DNA of 64,000 nucleotides from Devosia sp. MC521 (GTDB lineage Bacteria > Pseudomonadota > Alphaproteobacteria > Rhizobiales > Devosiaceae): the NCBI RefSeq assembly GCF_014127105.1, contig NZ_CP059902.1, positions 3,716,496 to 3,780,495 on the forward strand, read 5' to 3'. Made by a program: the position numbers and the translations under genes. The notes below the pieces were generated by a model. It had not been told where the DNA came from and ran no database searches. It saw only the letters and a list, made by a program, of their open reading frames with translations. Below are positions 18,670 through 27,405 of this stretch, one piece after another. The stretch's first letter is position 1, and the number at the start of each line of letters is the position of its first letter.

Positions 18670-18735
18670 CCCCGCTAGCGGGGGGCTCATACCTCTCCCC
18701 GGGGGGAGAGGTCGGCCATCGGCCGGTTGAGAGGG
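18670..18735. repeat. Intergenic palindromic repeat, copy A
   Basis: Two adjacent palindromes: CCCCGCTAGCGGGG (18670-18683) and CCTCTCCCC-GG-GGGGAGAGG (18692-18711), followed by TCGGCC. The core ACCTCTCCC...GGGGAGAGGTCGGC recurs at 21581-21607. This looks like a dispersed REP-like intergenic element. Confidence 0.7.
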
Positions 18736-18895
18736 GCTTAGGCGCGCCGCGCAAACGCAAGTCTCGCCAAATGTCAGCCCTTGCTTTGAGATAAAACTGT
18801 CACCAAATACTTGAAGACAGCGAACGCAAATTCACCTAGCGTCGTTATGTGTTGGCGACGCAGCCCGCGGCGCCTCCTTTGGGAGCCGAGAAAGT

Positions 18896-19942
18896 TTGAG
18901 CAGGCATTTGTCACCATCAGCAGATAACGCCCTCGCATCACAACTCGAACTCGCCTTTGACGATAATCGCCTTGCTTCACAGCTCTATGGTGATTTCGAC
19001 CAAAACCTCGCCCTCGTTGAACAACGTCTTGCCGTCACGGCCACGCCGCGCGGCAATCATGTGTTGCTCAAGGGCGCAGCGTCCAAGGTTGATCAGGCGC
19101 GTCGCGTGTTGGAATCTCTTTACGCCGGTCTTGAAGAAGGTCGCCGCGCCGATATTGGCGATGTCGATGCGGTCATTCGCATGATCGAGACCGAAGACAG
19201 CCAGCTCACGCTGCCGTCCTTGGAAAAGAAGGGCAAGGTGCGCATGGCCCAGATTGCCACGCGCAAATCCACCATCGTTGCCCGAACCCCTGCCCAAGAC
19301 GCCTATATGCGCGCCATGGAGCGCAGCGAATTGGTTTTTGGTGTCGGCCCTGCCGGTACCGGTAAAACCTATCTCGCCGTCGCCCATGCTGCCTCGCTTC
19401 TTGAGCGCGGCGACATCAATCGTATCATCCTCTCGCGCCCGGCGGTGGAAGCGGGCGAACGCCTCGGCTTCTTGCCCGGCGATATGAAGGATAAGGTCGA
19501 TCCGTATCTGCGCCCGCTCTACGACGCGCTGCACGATATGATGAAGCCTGAAAATGTCGAGCGCTGCATTGCCTCGGGCATTATTGAAGTCGCGCCGCTC
19601 GCCTTCATGCGCGGTCGCACGCTCTCCAATGCCGTCGTCATTCTCGACGAAGCGCAAAACACCACATCGATGCAGATGAAGATGTTCCTCACCCGTTTGG
19701 GTGAGAACTCTAAGATGATCGTCACTGGCGATCCGACACAGGTCGATCTACCGCGTGGTGAAAAATCGGGCCTCGTGGAAGCAGTTCACCTCCTCGACGG
19801 TGTGGAAGGCGTTCACATTTCCCGCTTTGGTGACAAGGATGTGGTTCGCCACGCGCTTGTCGGCCGCATCGTCCGGGCCTATGAGGCTGATACTGCGCGC
19901 CGTCTGGCCAAGCAGAATGCTGCCGAAGGACAATCGAACTGA
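18896..19942 (+). CDS. phoH: PhoH family ATPase
   Basis: Cytoplasmic P-loop ATPase of the PhoH/PhoL type, linked by neighbourhood to YbeY and RNA metabolism. The 348-residue product has an N-terminal KH-like domain, Walker A in GVGPAGTGKTYLAV and Walker B in VVILDEAQNTTS, then MIVTGDPTQVDL. The start is uncertain: TTG at 18896 gives MSRHLSPSADN and no ATG lies close; another TTG is four codons later. It overlaps ybeY by four bases if ybeY uses its proposed CTG start. Confidence 0.9.
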   Translation: MSRHLSPSADNALASQLELAFDDNRLASQLYGDFDQNLALVEQRLAVTATPRGNHVLLKGAASKVDQARRVLESLYAGLEEGRRADIGDVDAVIRMIETEDSQLTLPSLEKKGKVRMAQIATRKSTIVARTPAQDAYMRAMERSELVFGVGPAGTGKTYLAVAHAASLLERGDINRIILSRPAVEAGERLGFLPGDMKDKVDPYLRPLYDALHDMMKPENVERCIASGIIEVAPLAFMRGRTLSNAVVILDEAQNTTSMQMKMFLTRLGENSKMIVTGDPTQVDLPRGEKSGLVEAVHLLDGVEGVHISRFGDKDVVRHALVGRIVRAYEADTARRLAKQNAAEGQSN

Positions 19943-20412
19943 CTACTCTGCCTCTTGAAGTGGCCATCATCCGCAACGCGGATGGTTGGCCAGACCATTT
20001 TGACGAACTCGCTGAAAAGGCGGTGTTTGCGGCCCTCGCTGGCGCCAAAGCGCGCCTCAAAGGGCCTGCCGAAATATCTGTTGTTTTCACCGATGATGAA
20101 GAACAACGAGAATTAAACGCCGAGTGGCGTGGCAAAGACTCCTCGACAAATGTTCTCAGTTTTCCGCAAATCGAGCCTTTTGGGCCTGTCTTCGGTATTT
20201 TGGGTGACATTACGCTGGCGCGAGAAACTCTTGAGCTAGAAGCAAAAGATCTGGGCAAGAGCCTCGAAGATCATTTCACCCACCTAATGGTGCATGGATT
20301 TCTGCATATTTTGGGGTATGATCACATCGAGGAAGAGGAAGCTCTTCAAATGGAAGGGTTGGAAACCCAGATATTGGCCGGGCTCGGTATTGCCGATCCT
20401 TACGCCGATTAA
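19939..20412 (+). CDS. ybeY: Endoribonuclease YbeY (probable CTG start)
   Basis: Zinc-dependent RNase for 16S rRNA maturation and ribosome quality control. The C-terminal zinc motif is intact: HGFLHILGYDH followed by EEEEALQMEGLE. A GTG at 19960 is the first standard start in frame but has no ribosome site and truncates the N-terminus. The CTG at 19939 overlaps the phoH stop as CTGA, lies 8 bases after AAGGA (19926-19930), and would give MTTLPLEVAII, which looks like the usual YbeY N-terminus. I therefore extend to 19939 (157 residues). Confidence 0.85.
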   Translation: MTTLPLEVAIIRNADGWPDHFDELAEKAVFAALAGAKARLKGPAEISVVFTDDEEQRELNAEWRGKDSSTNVLSFPQIEPFGPVFGILGDITLARETLELEAKDLGKSLEDHFTHLMVHGFLHILGYDHIEEEEALQMEGLETQILAGLGIADPYAD

Positions 20413-20481
20413 AGGTGATGCAACCCATTTTTGGATGGGCCATTTCGTCCGAAGGTAACAGAAGCCGCATATGCGGCAGGC

Positions 20482-21525
20482 ATGATGAACGACAGCGACA
20501 GTAAAAACGCCTCGCGGGTGGCAGATAACCCTGAACCTCCTTCTAGTACCGCCTCCGCTTCACGGGGGCCTAACTTGTGGAGCCGCCTTAAGGGCCTTAT
20601 GCCCCTGAAGTCGGTCTCGCTGCGCGACGACTTACAAGTCGCGTTAGAGGAGCCGAGAACCGCCGACGCTGGCGATTTCTCGGATAGTGAGCGCGTCATT
20701 CTTCAGAACGTGCTCAAGCTTTCTAAAGTCTCCGTGGACGACGTCATGGTCGAACGCTCGGATATCCATGCGGTATCGGGCGATATCAACCTGGGCACGC
20801 TCTTGGCTAAGTTCCGCCAAGTGGGTCACTCCCGTCTGCCGGTCTACGAAGAAGGCTTGGACGATATTAAGGGCTTCATCCATATCAAGGACGCTCTGGC
20901 CAAAATCACCGAGCCAGTGAGCGATCCGGAAAAAGATGTCCCGGTTAAGCTTTTGTCGGCAGCGCTCAAAACGCGCATCGACAAGCTCGGCATTATGCGC
21001 TCGGCCATGTTTGTGCCGACCTTTATGCCGGCAGCCGATCTCTTGCAGTCCATGCGCGCCAGCCGCACCCACATGGCCATCGTGGTCGATGAATACGGCG
21101 GCACCGATGGTCTGGTGACCATTGAAGATCTGCTCGAAGCCGTCGTTGGCGAGATCGAAGACGAACACGACGTTGCCGAGGCCGCTTTGATTCGTCGCGT
21201 CGGTGATGATCTCTTCATCGCCAACGCACGTGCCGAATTGGAAGATGTGCGTAAGCTCATTGGTCCCGATTTCGACCCCGTCGAATATGCCGAAGCGGTG
21301 GACACCATTGGTGGCCTCGTTTTCGATATTGCCGGTCACGTTCCCAAGCGTGGCGAACGCGTGTCGGGTAATGGTCCGCTCGAAGGCTTTGAGTTTGAAA
21401 TTCTGGCGGCCGACAGCCGTCGTATCAAACGCCTACGCATTCGCCGCAAGCGCGCCGATGATGAGCCAGAACCTCTGGCCATCACCGACCAGCGCCCCGC
21501 CGAAGAAAAAATGGCAGCGGAATAG
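20482..21525 (+). CDS. corC: CorC/TlyC-type CBS-domain protein
   Basis: Cytosolic member of the hemolysin C/CorC family, connected with magnesium-cobalt efflux. The 347-residue product has a disordered N-terminus of about 60 residues, two CBS domains (DVMVERSDIHAVSGDI to GFIHIKDAL, and MFVPTFMPAADLLQSM to YGGTDGLVTIEDLLEAVVGE), and the C-terminal transporter-associated domain (DTIGGLVFDIAGHVPKRGE). Start at the ATG of 20482, or 20485 one codon later; neither has a strong ribosome site. Usually followed by lnt in this order, but here a terminator follows at once. Confidence 0.9.
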   Translation: MMNDSDSKNASRVADNPEPPSSTASASRGPNLWSRLKGLMPLKSVSLRDDLQVALEEPRTADAGDFSDSERVILQNVLKLSKVSVDDVMVERSDIHAVSGDINLGTLLAKFRQVGHSRLPVYEEGLDDIKGFIHIKDALAKITEPVSDPEKDVPVKLLSAALKTRIDKLGIMRSAMFVPTFMPAADLLQSMRASRTHMAIVVDEYGGTDGLVTIEDLLEAVVGEIEDEHDVAEAALIRRVGDDLFIANARAELEDVRKLIGPDFDPVEYAEAVDTIGGLVFDIAGHVPKRGERVSGNGPLEGFEFEILAADSRRIKRLRIRRKRADDEPEPLAITDQRPAEEKMAAE

Positions 21526-21530
21526 TTTTA

Positions 21531-21558
21531 AGGCAGCCCCCGGGCTGCCTTTTCTTTT
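21531..21558 (+). terminator. Intrinsic terminator after corC
   Basis: AGGCAGCCC (21531-21539) and GGGCTGCCT (21542-21550), a perfect 9-bp inverted repeat, followed by TTTCTTTT. It ends the phoH-ybeY-corC unit. Confidence 0.88.
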
Positions 21559-21580
21559 GGTTCTGTACCGAGGGCTCTTT

Positions 21581-21696
21581 ACCTCTCCCTTTGGGGGAGA
21601 GGTCGGCGCGAAATGCAGGGTGAGGGGCCCTATGCCCCTTGCCGTATTCCAACCTCACCCACCAGCCCAATCCCTCTCCCGCTCGCGGGGGAGGTT
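21581..21696. repeat. Intergenic palindromic repeat, copy B (double)
   Basis: CCTCTCCC (21582-21589) with GGGAGAGG (21595-21602) followed by TCGGCG matches copy A at 18691-18716. About 70 bases further an inverted relative, CCCTCTCCCGC-TC-GCGGGGGAGG (around 21672-21694), faces it. Two opposed palindromes around a spacer resemble a BIME-type arrangement of REP elements. Confidence 0.65.
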
Positions 21697-21720
21697 AGGT
21701 GGGTGCCATTCCCCAAAAAC

Positions 21721-21750
21721 AAAAAAGGGGCAGCTAAGCCGCCCCCTTTC
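21721..21750 (-). terminator. Terminator of the flavoprotein dehydrogenase gene
   Basis: On the minus strand a GGGGGC...GCCCC stem is followed by TTTTTTGTTTTTGG. It lies 30 bases beyond the stop of the gene at 21780-24695. Confidence 0.75.
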
Positions 21751-21779
21751 AAAACCCCAAAATCCAAAAGCCAAAAGCC

Positions 21780-24695
21780 TTATCGCGTCGCCCATTCCAA
21801 TAAGCTCGCGAGCCCCACAAACGGCACGCCCGCCCGCTCGGAAAGCCCCGAAGCACAGGTGGACACTGTCGACACGCCGACGGTGCAATTGGCGGGCACA
21901 TCGTTCTTCACCCGACGGGTTGCGTGTTCATTCAATTCAGGAATGAACAGCCCCTTGTCGCCCGCATACCCACAGCAGGTGATCGAGCTGAGCACCGCCA
22001 GCTTTTCCGAACACGCCTGCGCCACCGCTTCCGTCGCCGGTTGCTCTGCCAAGCGCTGTGCCGAGCAATTGTGGTGCACAGCCACCACGGGCAGACGCTG
22101 GGTGATGGTCAGGCGGGGCAAGACATGACTGAGCAAATACTGCGCGCTATCCGCGACCGCGGCCTCGCCCGGAAACTCCTTGAGATGCTTGGCGCAGGTT
22201 GATGCGTCCGTGACCACATTGAGCGCGCCGCCATGCGATAGGCGCGACAGCTCATCGTTGAGGGCGCCCCCCACACGTTTTGCCTCCTCAGGGAAACCCT
22301 TGGATTGGAACGGCTGACCACAGCATTGGCCGGTGAGCTTTTCGGGGATGATCACCTCATAGCCCGCCCGTTCGAGGAGGACCACCATGGCGTCCTGCGT
22401 CGACAGAAAACCTTCGTCCGTCTTTGGCGCGCCGAACATGCGGCTCGGGCAAGCGGGGAAATAGACAATCTTTTCCCGCGCTGGCTGCGAGATCGGTACG
22501 GGGAAGCCCGTTGTGCGCGGGTCTTGACGATTGTCGCGTGCCTTTGGTGTTCCGGTGCCGTGGTGCAACGCCCGCGAGACGCGTGGAATGCGGTTCCCGG
22601 TCAGCTTGCGTGCCGTATCTGTCAGTGCTTCCACAGCGCCACCGGGGATGATCGTCCTGGCCCCATCGGCCACGGCCAGACCAATTCGCATTCCCGTTTC
22701 AATCGTCGCGAGGTTTCCAGCGACAAGTTTGGCAATCGAATGCCCGGTGTCGCCGCGGCGTCGGGCCCTTTCGCCCATCACCATGGTGCCGGTCTCAATC
22801 CCAACCGGGCAGCGTAGCGCACATAGATTGCACGCCGCGCAAGTGTCGAGCCCGGCATATTGGAAATCGGCTTCAAACTTTTCCAACCGTGCCGGATCTT
22901 CGCCCGAAGCTCGCATGCGGGCGCGTTCGCGCGTCACGGCAATGCGTTGACGAGGCGTCAGCGTCATATGATGGCTGGGGCAGGCGGGTTCACAGAAGCC
23001 GCATTCAATGCACATGTCCACGAGGCCATCGGCCTGCGGCATGAGCTTGAGATGGCGCACATGCGCCTTGGGGTCGGCGTTCAAAATCACGCCCGGATTG
23101 AGTATGGTTTCGGGATCAAAGATCGCCTTGATCTCTTCCATCAAGCCATAGGCTTTTTTGCCCCACGCAATTTCAACGAATGGCGCAATCGCCCGGCCCG
23201 TGCCGTGCTCGGCCTTGAGCGAGCCATTGTAGCGCACCGAGACGAGGTCCGAGAGCGCTTGGTTGAAGAGGTCGAACTTTTCCGCGGCGCCCGGCTTGGC
23301 AAAGTCGTCGCCCATCAAAAAGTGCAAATTCCCCGCCAGCGCATGGCCAAAGATGATCGCGTCTTCATAGCCATGCTCATCGAGCATCGCGCGCACATCG
23401 GTCACAAAATCGGCGAGCATTTCAATCGGCGCGGCAATGTCTTCGGTCATCAGGGTGGTGCCCTGCGGACGCGTTGCCCCGGCGGTGGTGAAAAAGCCTT
23501 TGCGGATATCCCAGAACGCGTGGCTCAAATGCTCGTCGGTCGAGAAGTTGAGATGGGTCGCCCCGTGTCGCGCCAGCAAGTCCTCTGTCTTTTGCACCTC
23601 GGCAATCAGCGTTGCTTCGTCAGGCGCAGTCACGTCGATCAAAACCGCAGGTGAGTGCGCGGTCAGCCAAGGCAAAATGCTCGCCATGGCGGGCACATGC
23701 TCAACCGTCGCCAGCGCCCGGCGCTCGATATATTCGGCGGCATTGACGCCGACCGTCAGTTGCACCCCGCCATTGGCCATTTCGATAATGGCCCGCCCTG
23801 CCGATTGCGCGTCAGGGAAGGGGATCATCCCCGTCGATTTATACGGGTGCTCCGGCACGGTGTTGTAGGTCACTTCCGAGACAAAGCCGAGCGTGCCTTC
23901 AGAGCCCACCATAAGATGGATCAAAATGTCGAGCGGGTCGTGATAGTCGACCAGCGCATTGAGCGAATAGCCGACCGTGTTCTTGATCCGATATTTTTCC
24001 CGGATCAGCGCCACAAGCTCGGCGTCTTCCATCACCACATGATGCAGCTGGTGAATTTTCTCGAGCATAGACGCGTGGGTCTTGCGGAAGGCGGCGCAGC
24101 TCTCTGCATCGCCGGAGTCCAGCATGGTCCCGTCGGTCAGCACAATGCGCAGCCGGTCCATGGTGTAATAGGTGTTCTGCGCCACCCCGCAGCACATGCC
24201 TGAAGAATTATTGCTCACCACGCCGCCGATCTTGGCGGTGGCCTGGCTCGCCGGATCAGGCCCGATCTTTTTGTTAAAGGGCTTTAGCGCTTTGTTGGCT
24301 TCCGCCACGATCACCGCTGGCCCGAGCGTGATTTTCTCCGCGCCGGGGTGAATGGAGAGTTTTCGCCACCCGTCGCCCAAAACCGCCAGCACACCATCGG
24401 TGATGGCCTGGCCGGAGAGCGATGTTCCCGCCGCGCGGAAGGTCACGGGCAGGCCTTCAGCCCGCGCCGCTTTGTAGACCGCGCGCACATCATCTTCCGA
24501 ATTGACGAAAACCACGACAGCCGGGATCAGGCGATAGCTGCTCGCGTCCCCGCTCCAAGCGTAGGTCATCAACGGGTCGGTGAAAATATTGCCCCGCACC
24601 TCGGATTTGAGACGCTGAGCCACCCGCTCGCCGGCGGCAAGGCGCTCGGGCGTGGGGGCTTGGGGTTGGGTGGAGTAGTTTGGGGCCTGGTACAT
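21780..24695 (-). CDS. FAD and iron-sulfur D-2-hydroxyacid dehydrogenase (D-lactate dehydrogenase-like)
   Basis: A 971-residue fused flavoprotein. N-terminal FAD-binding PCMH domain (residues about 45-280: VVVFVNSEDDVRAVYKAA, FRAAGTSLSGQ), the FAD-oxidase C-terminal domain to about 545, two [4Fe-4S] motifs (CIECGFCEPACP and CAACNLCALRCPVG), and a C-terminal CCG domain (CCGQPFQSKG, ITCCGYAGDKG). This layout fits respiratory D-lactate dehydrogenases (Dld2 type) and GlcD/GlcF-like enzymes; the 2-hydroxyacid substrate is not decided by sequence. It lies 59 bases downstream of a LysR gene on the same strand, so the two may be co-transcribed. Confidence 0.85.
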   Translation of the reverse strand: MYQAPNYSTQPQAPTPERLAAGERVAQRLKSEVRGNIFTDPLMTYAWSGDASSYRLIPAVVVFVNSEDDVRAVYKAARAEGLPVTFRAAGTSLSGQAITDGVLAVLGDGWRKLSIHPGAEKITLGPAVIVAEANKALKPFNKKIGPDPASQATAKIGGVVSNNSSGMCCGVAQNTYYTMDRLRIVLTDGTMLDSGDAESCAAFRKTHASMLEKIHQLHHVVMEDAELVALIREKYRIKNTVGYSLNALVDYHDPLDILIHLMVGSEGTLGFVSEVTYNTVPEHPYKSTGMIPFPDAQSAGRAIIEMANGGVQLTVGVNAAEYIERRALATVEHVPAMASILPWLTAHSPAVLIDVTAPDEATLIAEVQKTEDLLARHGATHLNFSTDEHLSHAFWDIRKGFFTTAGATRPQGTTLMTEDIAAPIEMLADFVTDVRAMLDEHGYEDAIIFGHALAGNLHFLMGDDFAKPGAAEKFDLFNQALSDLVSVRYNGSLKAEHGTGRAIAPFVEIAWGKKAYGLMEEIKAIFDPETILNPGVILNADPKAHVRHLKLMPQADGLVDMCIECGFCEPACPSHHMTLTPRQRIAVTRERARMRASGEDPARLEKFEADFQYAGLDTCAACNLCALRCPVGIETGTMVMGERARRRGDTGHSIAKLVAGNLATIETGMRIGLAVADGARTIIPGGAVEALTDTARKLTGNRIPRVSRALHHGTGTPKARDNRQDPRTTGFPVPISQPAREKIVYFPACPSRMFGAPKTDEGFLSTQDAMVVLLERAGYEVIIPEKLTGQCCGQPFQSKGFPEEAKRVGGALNDELSRLSHGGALNVVTDASTCAKHLKEFPGEAAVADSAQYLLSHVLPRLTITQRLPVVAVHHNCSAQRLAEQPATEAVAQACSEKLAVLSSITCCGYAGDKGLFIPELNEHATRRVKNDVPANCTVGVSTVSTCASGLSERAGVPFVGLASLLEWATR

Positions 24696-24754
24696 AATTA
24701 TAGCGCTAACATGTCAGAAGCACCCTGTGGAGGGTTTTCAATATTACCTTTGGT

Positions 24755-25687
24755 TTACGCCTCGCCGGTCCATGCGGGAAGTACGGCGTGGCACGCTTTG
24801 GTGATGCGTTCTATGAGTTCTTCTATGCGCTCTTCGCCGCGTCTCTCCCGCAGCACATAAATGCCGCTGATCGCGCGTCGCGGCTCGTCCGCCTGGTCCA
24901 CCTCAAATAGCCCTTTGGCTTTGAGATCGTCGCACAGCACATTGGTGTGCAGCAATACGGCATCGGTCGCCAAGGCGTAGTCAATGCAGGCCGCCAGTGA
25001 GTTCGATCGAAACGCAAACCGGGCGCGATCAAAGATCGTCTCCACCCGCGTGCGCCGCAGTGTTGGGTCGAGAAATCGCTCGTGCCGGCTTTCGGCAATG
25101 GCGGTCGTGACCAGAGCGAATTGATCGATCTCGCTGGCCGATCGTGCCTGTCCCAAAAGCGGATGCCCTTCATGGGCGAAGAAGGCGTTGTAAACCTTGG
25201 CGAGGGGAATGAAATCTGTGCCCACTGATGGGCTCAACCCATCGATTTCATGGGCCAGAAACATCGAAATATCGCCTGAAAGCATTTGGTCGAGCAGCCG
25301 CAGCTGATTGCCTAAGCTCACCTGCACGGGCGATCGCGGAAACTCTTTTTCATAGTCGAGCACCATGTCGCGTAAAAACAGGGACCACCACGAATAGCCC
25401 GACCCGATCGACACCCCGCGCTGCACGCCCCGTTGCTGATCGCTGATCACCTTGAGAGTATTATCGTAGATGCGGCTCATCATCCGCGCGTTTTCATAAA
25501 GCGTTTCCCCGTAGCGGGTGAGCCTTACCCCGCGTGAGCTCCGCTCAAACAGCGCCGCGCCGATAGTCTCTTCAAGCTTGCGCATGTTGAAGGTCAATGT
25601 CGGTTGTGTAATCAGCAGGTTTTGTGCCGCTCCAGACAGTGAACCGGCATCCGCAACTGCCATGAATTGGGTGAGTAGCTTATCCAT
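24755..25687 (-). CDS. LysR family transcriptional regulator
   Basis: DNA-binding regulator of 310 residues. The N-terminal winged helix-turn-helix is clear (FMAVADAGSLSGAAQNLLIT then QPTLTFNMRKLEETIGAALFERS), followed by a type 2 periplasmic-binding-like effector domain. Start ATG at 25687 with GGAGG upstream. It is divergent from the sugar ABC transporter operon at 26093 and may control it, the downstream dehydrogenase, or both. A perfect T-N11-A palindrome lies 14 bases upstream of its start, which suggests autoregulation. Confidence 0.9.
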   Translation of the reverse strand: MDKLLTQFMAVADAGSLSGAAQNLLITQPTLTFNMRKLEETIGAALFERSSRGVRLTRYGETLYENARMMSRIYDNTLKVISDQQRGVQRGVSIGSGYSWWSLFLRDMVLDYEKEFPRSPVQVSLGNQLRLLDQMLSGDISMFLAHEIDGLSPSVGTDFIPLAKVYNAFFAHEGHPLLGQARSASEIDQFALVTTAIAESRHERFLDPTLRRTRVETIFDRARFAFRSNSLAACIDYALATDAVLLHTNVLCDDLKAKGLFEVDQADEPRRAISGIYVLRERRGEERIEELIERITKACHAVLPAWTGEA

Positions 25688-25700
25688 CGCCTCCTCCGGC

Positions 25701-25717
25701 TATAGACTGTTTCTATA
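25701..25717. promoter_or_regulatory. Candidate LysR operator palindrome
   Basis: Perfect inverted repeat TATAGA-CTGTT-TCTATA that contains the T-N11-A pattern of LysR-type operators (T at 25703, A at 25715). It lies just upstream of the lysR start, the usual autoregulatory position. Confidence 0.55.
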
Positions 25718-25941
25718 ATACGCAGGAAATTTCGTAGTTTTCCTAGCGATTTTTTTGGGTCACTGTCTCCTTAATCTGACGCGGTCGAAGAGCCGCGCAT
25801 GAGGGAGAGGAATTTCACCAATTCGTTCACATGGCCTGTCTGTGGAATTTCGCGCCTAGCGCGATTCTTCCATACAAGAGATTGCCCGGCCGGATTTGGA
25901 CGTGTAACGTTCGTAAATAGCTGGCAAGGCGCACAAAGCTT

Positions 25942-25960
25942 GCCCGATTATACCTCGGGC
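25942..25960. promoter_or_regulatory. Operator-like palindrome GCCCGA-N7-TCGGGC
   Basis: A 19-bp inverted repeat with spacer TTATACC, which could overlap a -10 element of the transporter operon about 130 bases before its first gene. The binding protein is unknown. Confidence 0.4.
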
Positions 25961-26092
25961 GGTGGCGAGCAAGGCAGAAACGGAAATGGGTTCGTTCTTC
26001 TTCATCTTGTAACCAGTTAGTGATTTAGCGACGGGAGGTCGCTGGTCATTCGCCAATCCCACTCCGGGATTGTGCACTTTGGGAGGATAAAT

Positions 26093-27388
26093 ATGACTAT
26101 TCGTCTCGATAGACGTCAGTTTCTTATGGGCTCGTCCGCTCTCGCCGCTGCTGGCGCTCTGGGCCTAAGCCCAGCCTTCGCACAAAGCGCGGGCCTGCGT
26201 CAGTTCTTCTGGGGCGGTCAGGCGCGCGCCGACCGAACCTATGGCGTCAACGACCTGTTCAAGGCCGCCAATGGCGCAGAGGTTGATTCCAGCTTCCTCG
26301 GCTGGGGCGACTACTGGCCAAAGCTGGCCACTGAAACCGCAGGCGGCAATTCGCCAGACATCGTCCAGATGGACTATCGCTTCATCGTTGAATACGCCAA
26401 GCGCGGCGCCATTGCTCCGCTCGACGAATATGTCGGCAATCAGCTCAAGCTCGACGGCTTTGATGCCGACCAGCTCGAAGGCGGCAAGGTTGACGGCAAG
26501 CTCTACGGTATTTCGCTGGGCGCCAACTCGGTGGCCCAGCTGGTCAACGTCGCAGCTTTTGAAGAAGCCGGTATCGATCTGCCGAACCGCGACACCACCT
26601 ATGATGACATCCGCGCCATGGGCGAGGCATTCCTCTCCAAGAATATCCGCGGTGGCATTCGCGTTATCGCTGACGGTTCGGGCTCCGAGCCAATGCTCGA
26701 CAACTGGCTCCGCCAGAAGGGCCTCGCGCTCTACACCGCTGATGGCAAGCTCGGCTTTGATGCCGACGCAGCGATCGAATGGTTCACCTTCTGGAACCAG
26801 ATGCGCGCCGACAAGATCTGCGTTGACGCCGAAACTCAGGCGCTCGACACCAATGGTCCGCTCGAAACAACCATGGTCGTGATGGGCAAGTCGGCCATGA
26901 TGCCGTCGAACTCTAACCAGCTCGTGGGCTTCCAGGCGCTGATGACCGACAAGGTCACCATCACCAGCTATCCGCGTATTGCAGCGGGTGTTGGCGGCGG
27001 TCACTACCGCAAGCCATCCATGTTCTTCTCCATCGGCGGCTCGTCCAAGAACAAGGAACTGGCAGCTGAGTATCTCTCCTACTTCATCAACGATCCTGAA
27101 GCAGGCAAGATTCTCGGCGTCGAACGCGGCATTCCGTGCATTCCGGGCGTCCGCGAAGCCATCGCGCCGACCCTGAATGAACAGGATCAGATCGCGCTCG
27201 ATTTCGTTGCCAACCTTGGCGATCTCTTGGGCGCTCTGCCTCCTCCTCCACCAGCCGCTGCTGGCGAAATCGACATCTCCGTGCTGCGTACGCTCAGCCA
27301 GGAAGTCGCTTTCGGCGCACGCACGCCAGAAGACGCCGGCCAGTATTTCGTCACTGAAGCAAGTGCCGTTCTGGCGCGTCAGGCCTAA
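26093..27388 (+). CDS. Sugar ABC transporter substrate-binding protein (CUT1 type)
   Basis: Periplasmic solute receptor, 431 residues. The N-terminus carries a twin-arginine-like signal (DRRQFLMGSSALAAAGAL, cleavage near AFAQ), suggesting folded export. The mature part matches family 1 extracellular solute-binding proteins (TAGGNSPDIVQMDYRFIVEYAKRG). ATG at 26093 with GGGAGGA upstream; a longer GTG reading is unlikely. It leads an operon with two permeases, two Gfo/Idh/MocA dehydrogenases and an ATPase. The substrate is probably a mono- or oligosaccharide or polyol, not identifiable from sequence. Confidence 0.9.
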   Translation: MTIRLDRRQFLMGSSALAAAGALGLSPAFAQSAGLRQFFWGGQARADRTYGVNDLFKAANGAEVDSSFLGWGDYWPKLATETAGGNSPDIVQMDYRFIVEYAKRGAIAPLDEYVGNQLKLDGFDADQLEGGKVDGKLYGISLGANSVAQLVNVAAFEEAGIDLPNRDTTYDDIRAMGEAFLSKNIRGGIRVIADGSGSEPMLDNWLRQKGLALYTADGKLGFDADAAIEWFTFWNQMRADKICVDAETQALDTNGPLETTMVVMGKSAMMPSNSNQLVGFQALMTDKVTITSYPRIAAGVGGGHYRKPSMFFSIGGSSKNKELAAEYLSYFINDPEAGKILGVERGIPCIPGVREAIAPTLNEQDQIALDFVANLGDLLGALPPPPPAAAGEIDISVLRTLSQEVAFGARTPEDAGQYFVTEASAVLARQA

Positions 27389-27405
27389 AACCTAGGGGAC
27401 CGTAT

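Larger units (their letters stand above)
25688..26092. other. Regulatory intergenic region between lysR and the transporter operon
   Basis: 405 bases without a supportable gene. It holds the LysR-type palindrome (25701-25717), AGGAAA-N9-TTTCCT (25724-25744), an inverted repeat with CGCGC-CTA-GCGCG core (25851-25863), GCCCGA-N7-TCGGGC (25942-25960) and the leader hairpin CAATCCC/GGGATTG (26054-26072) just before the ribosome site GGGAGGA (26081-26087). Confidence 0.6.

Noticed and set aside
25799..26077. Short frames in the lysR/transporter intergenic region
   Set aside because: Overlapping short frames on both strands without ribosome sites or conserved features; the region is dominated by inverted repeats.
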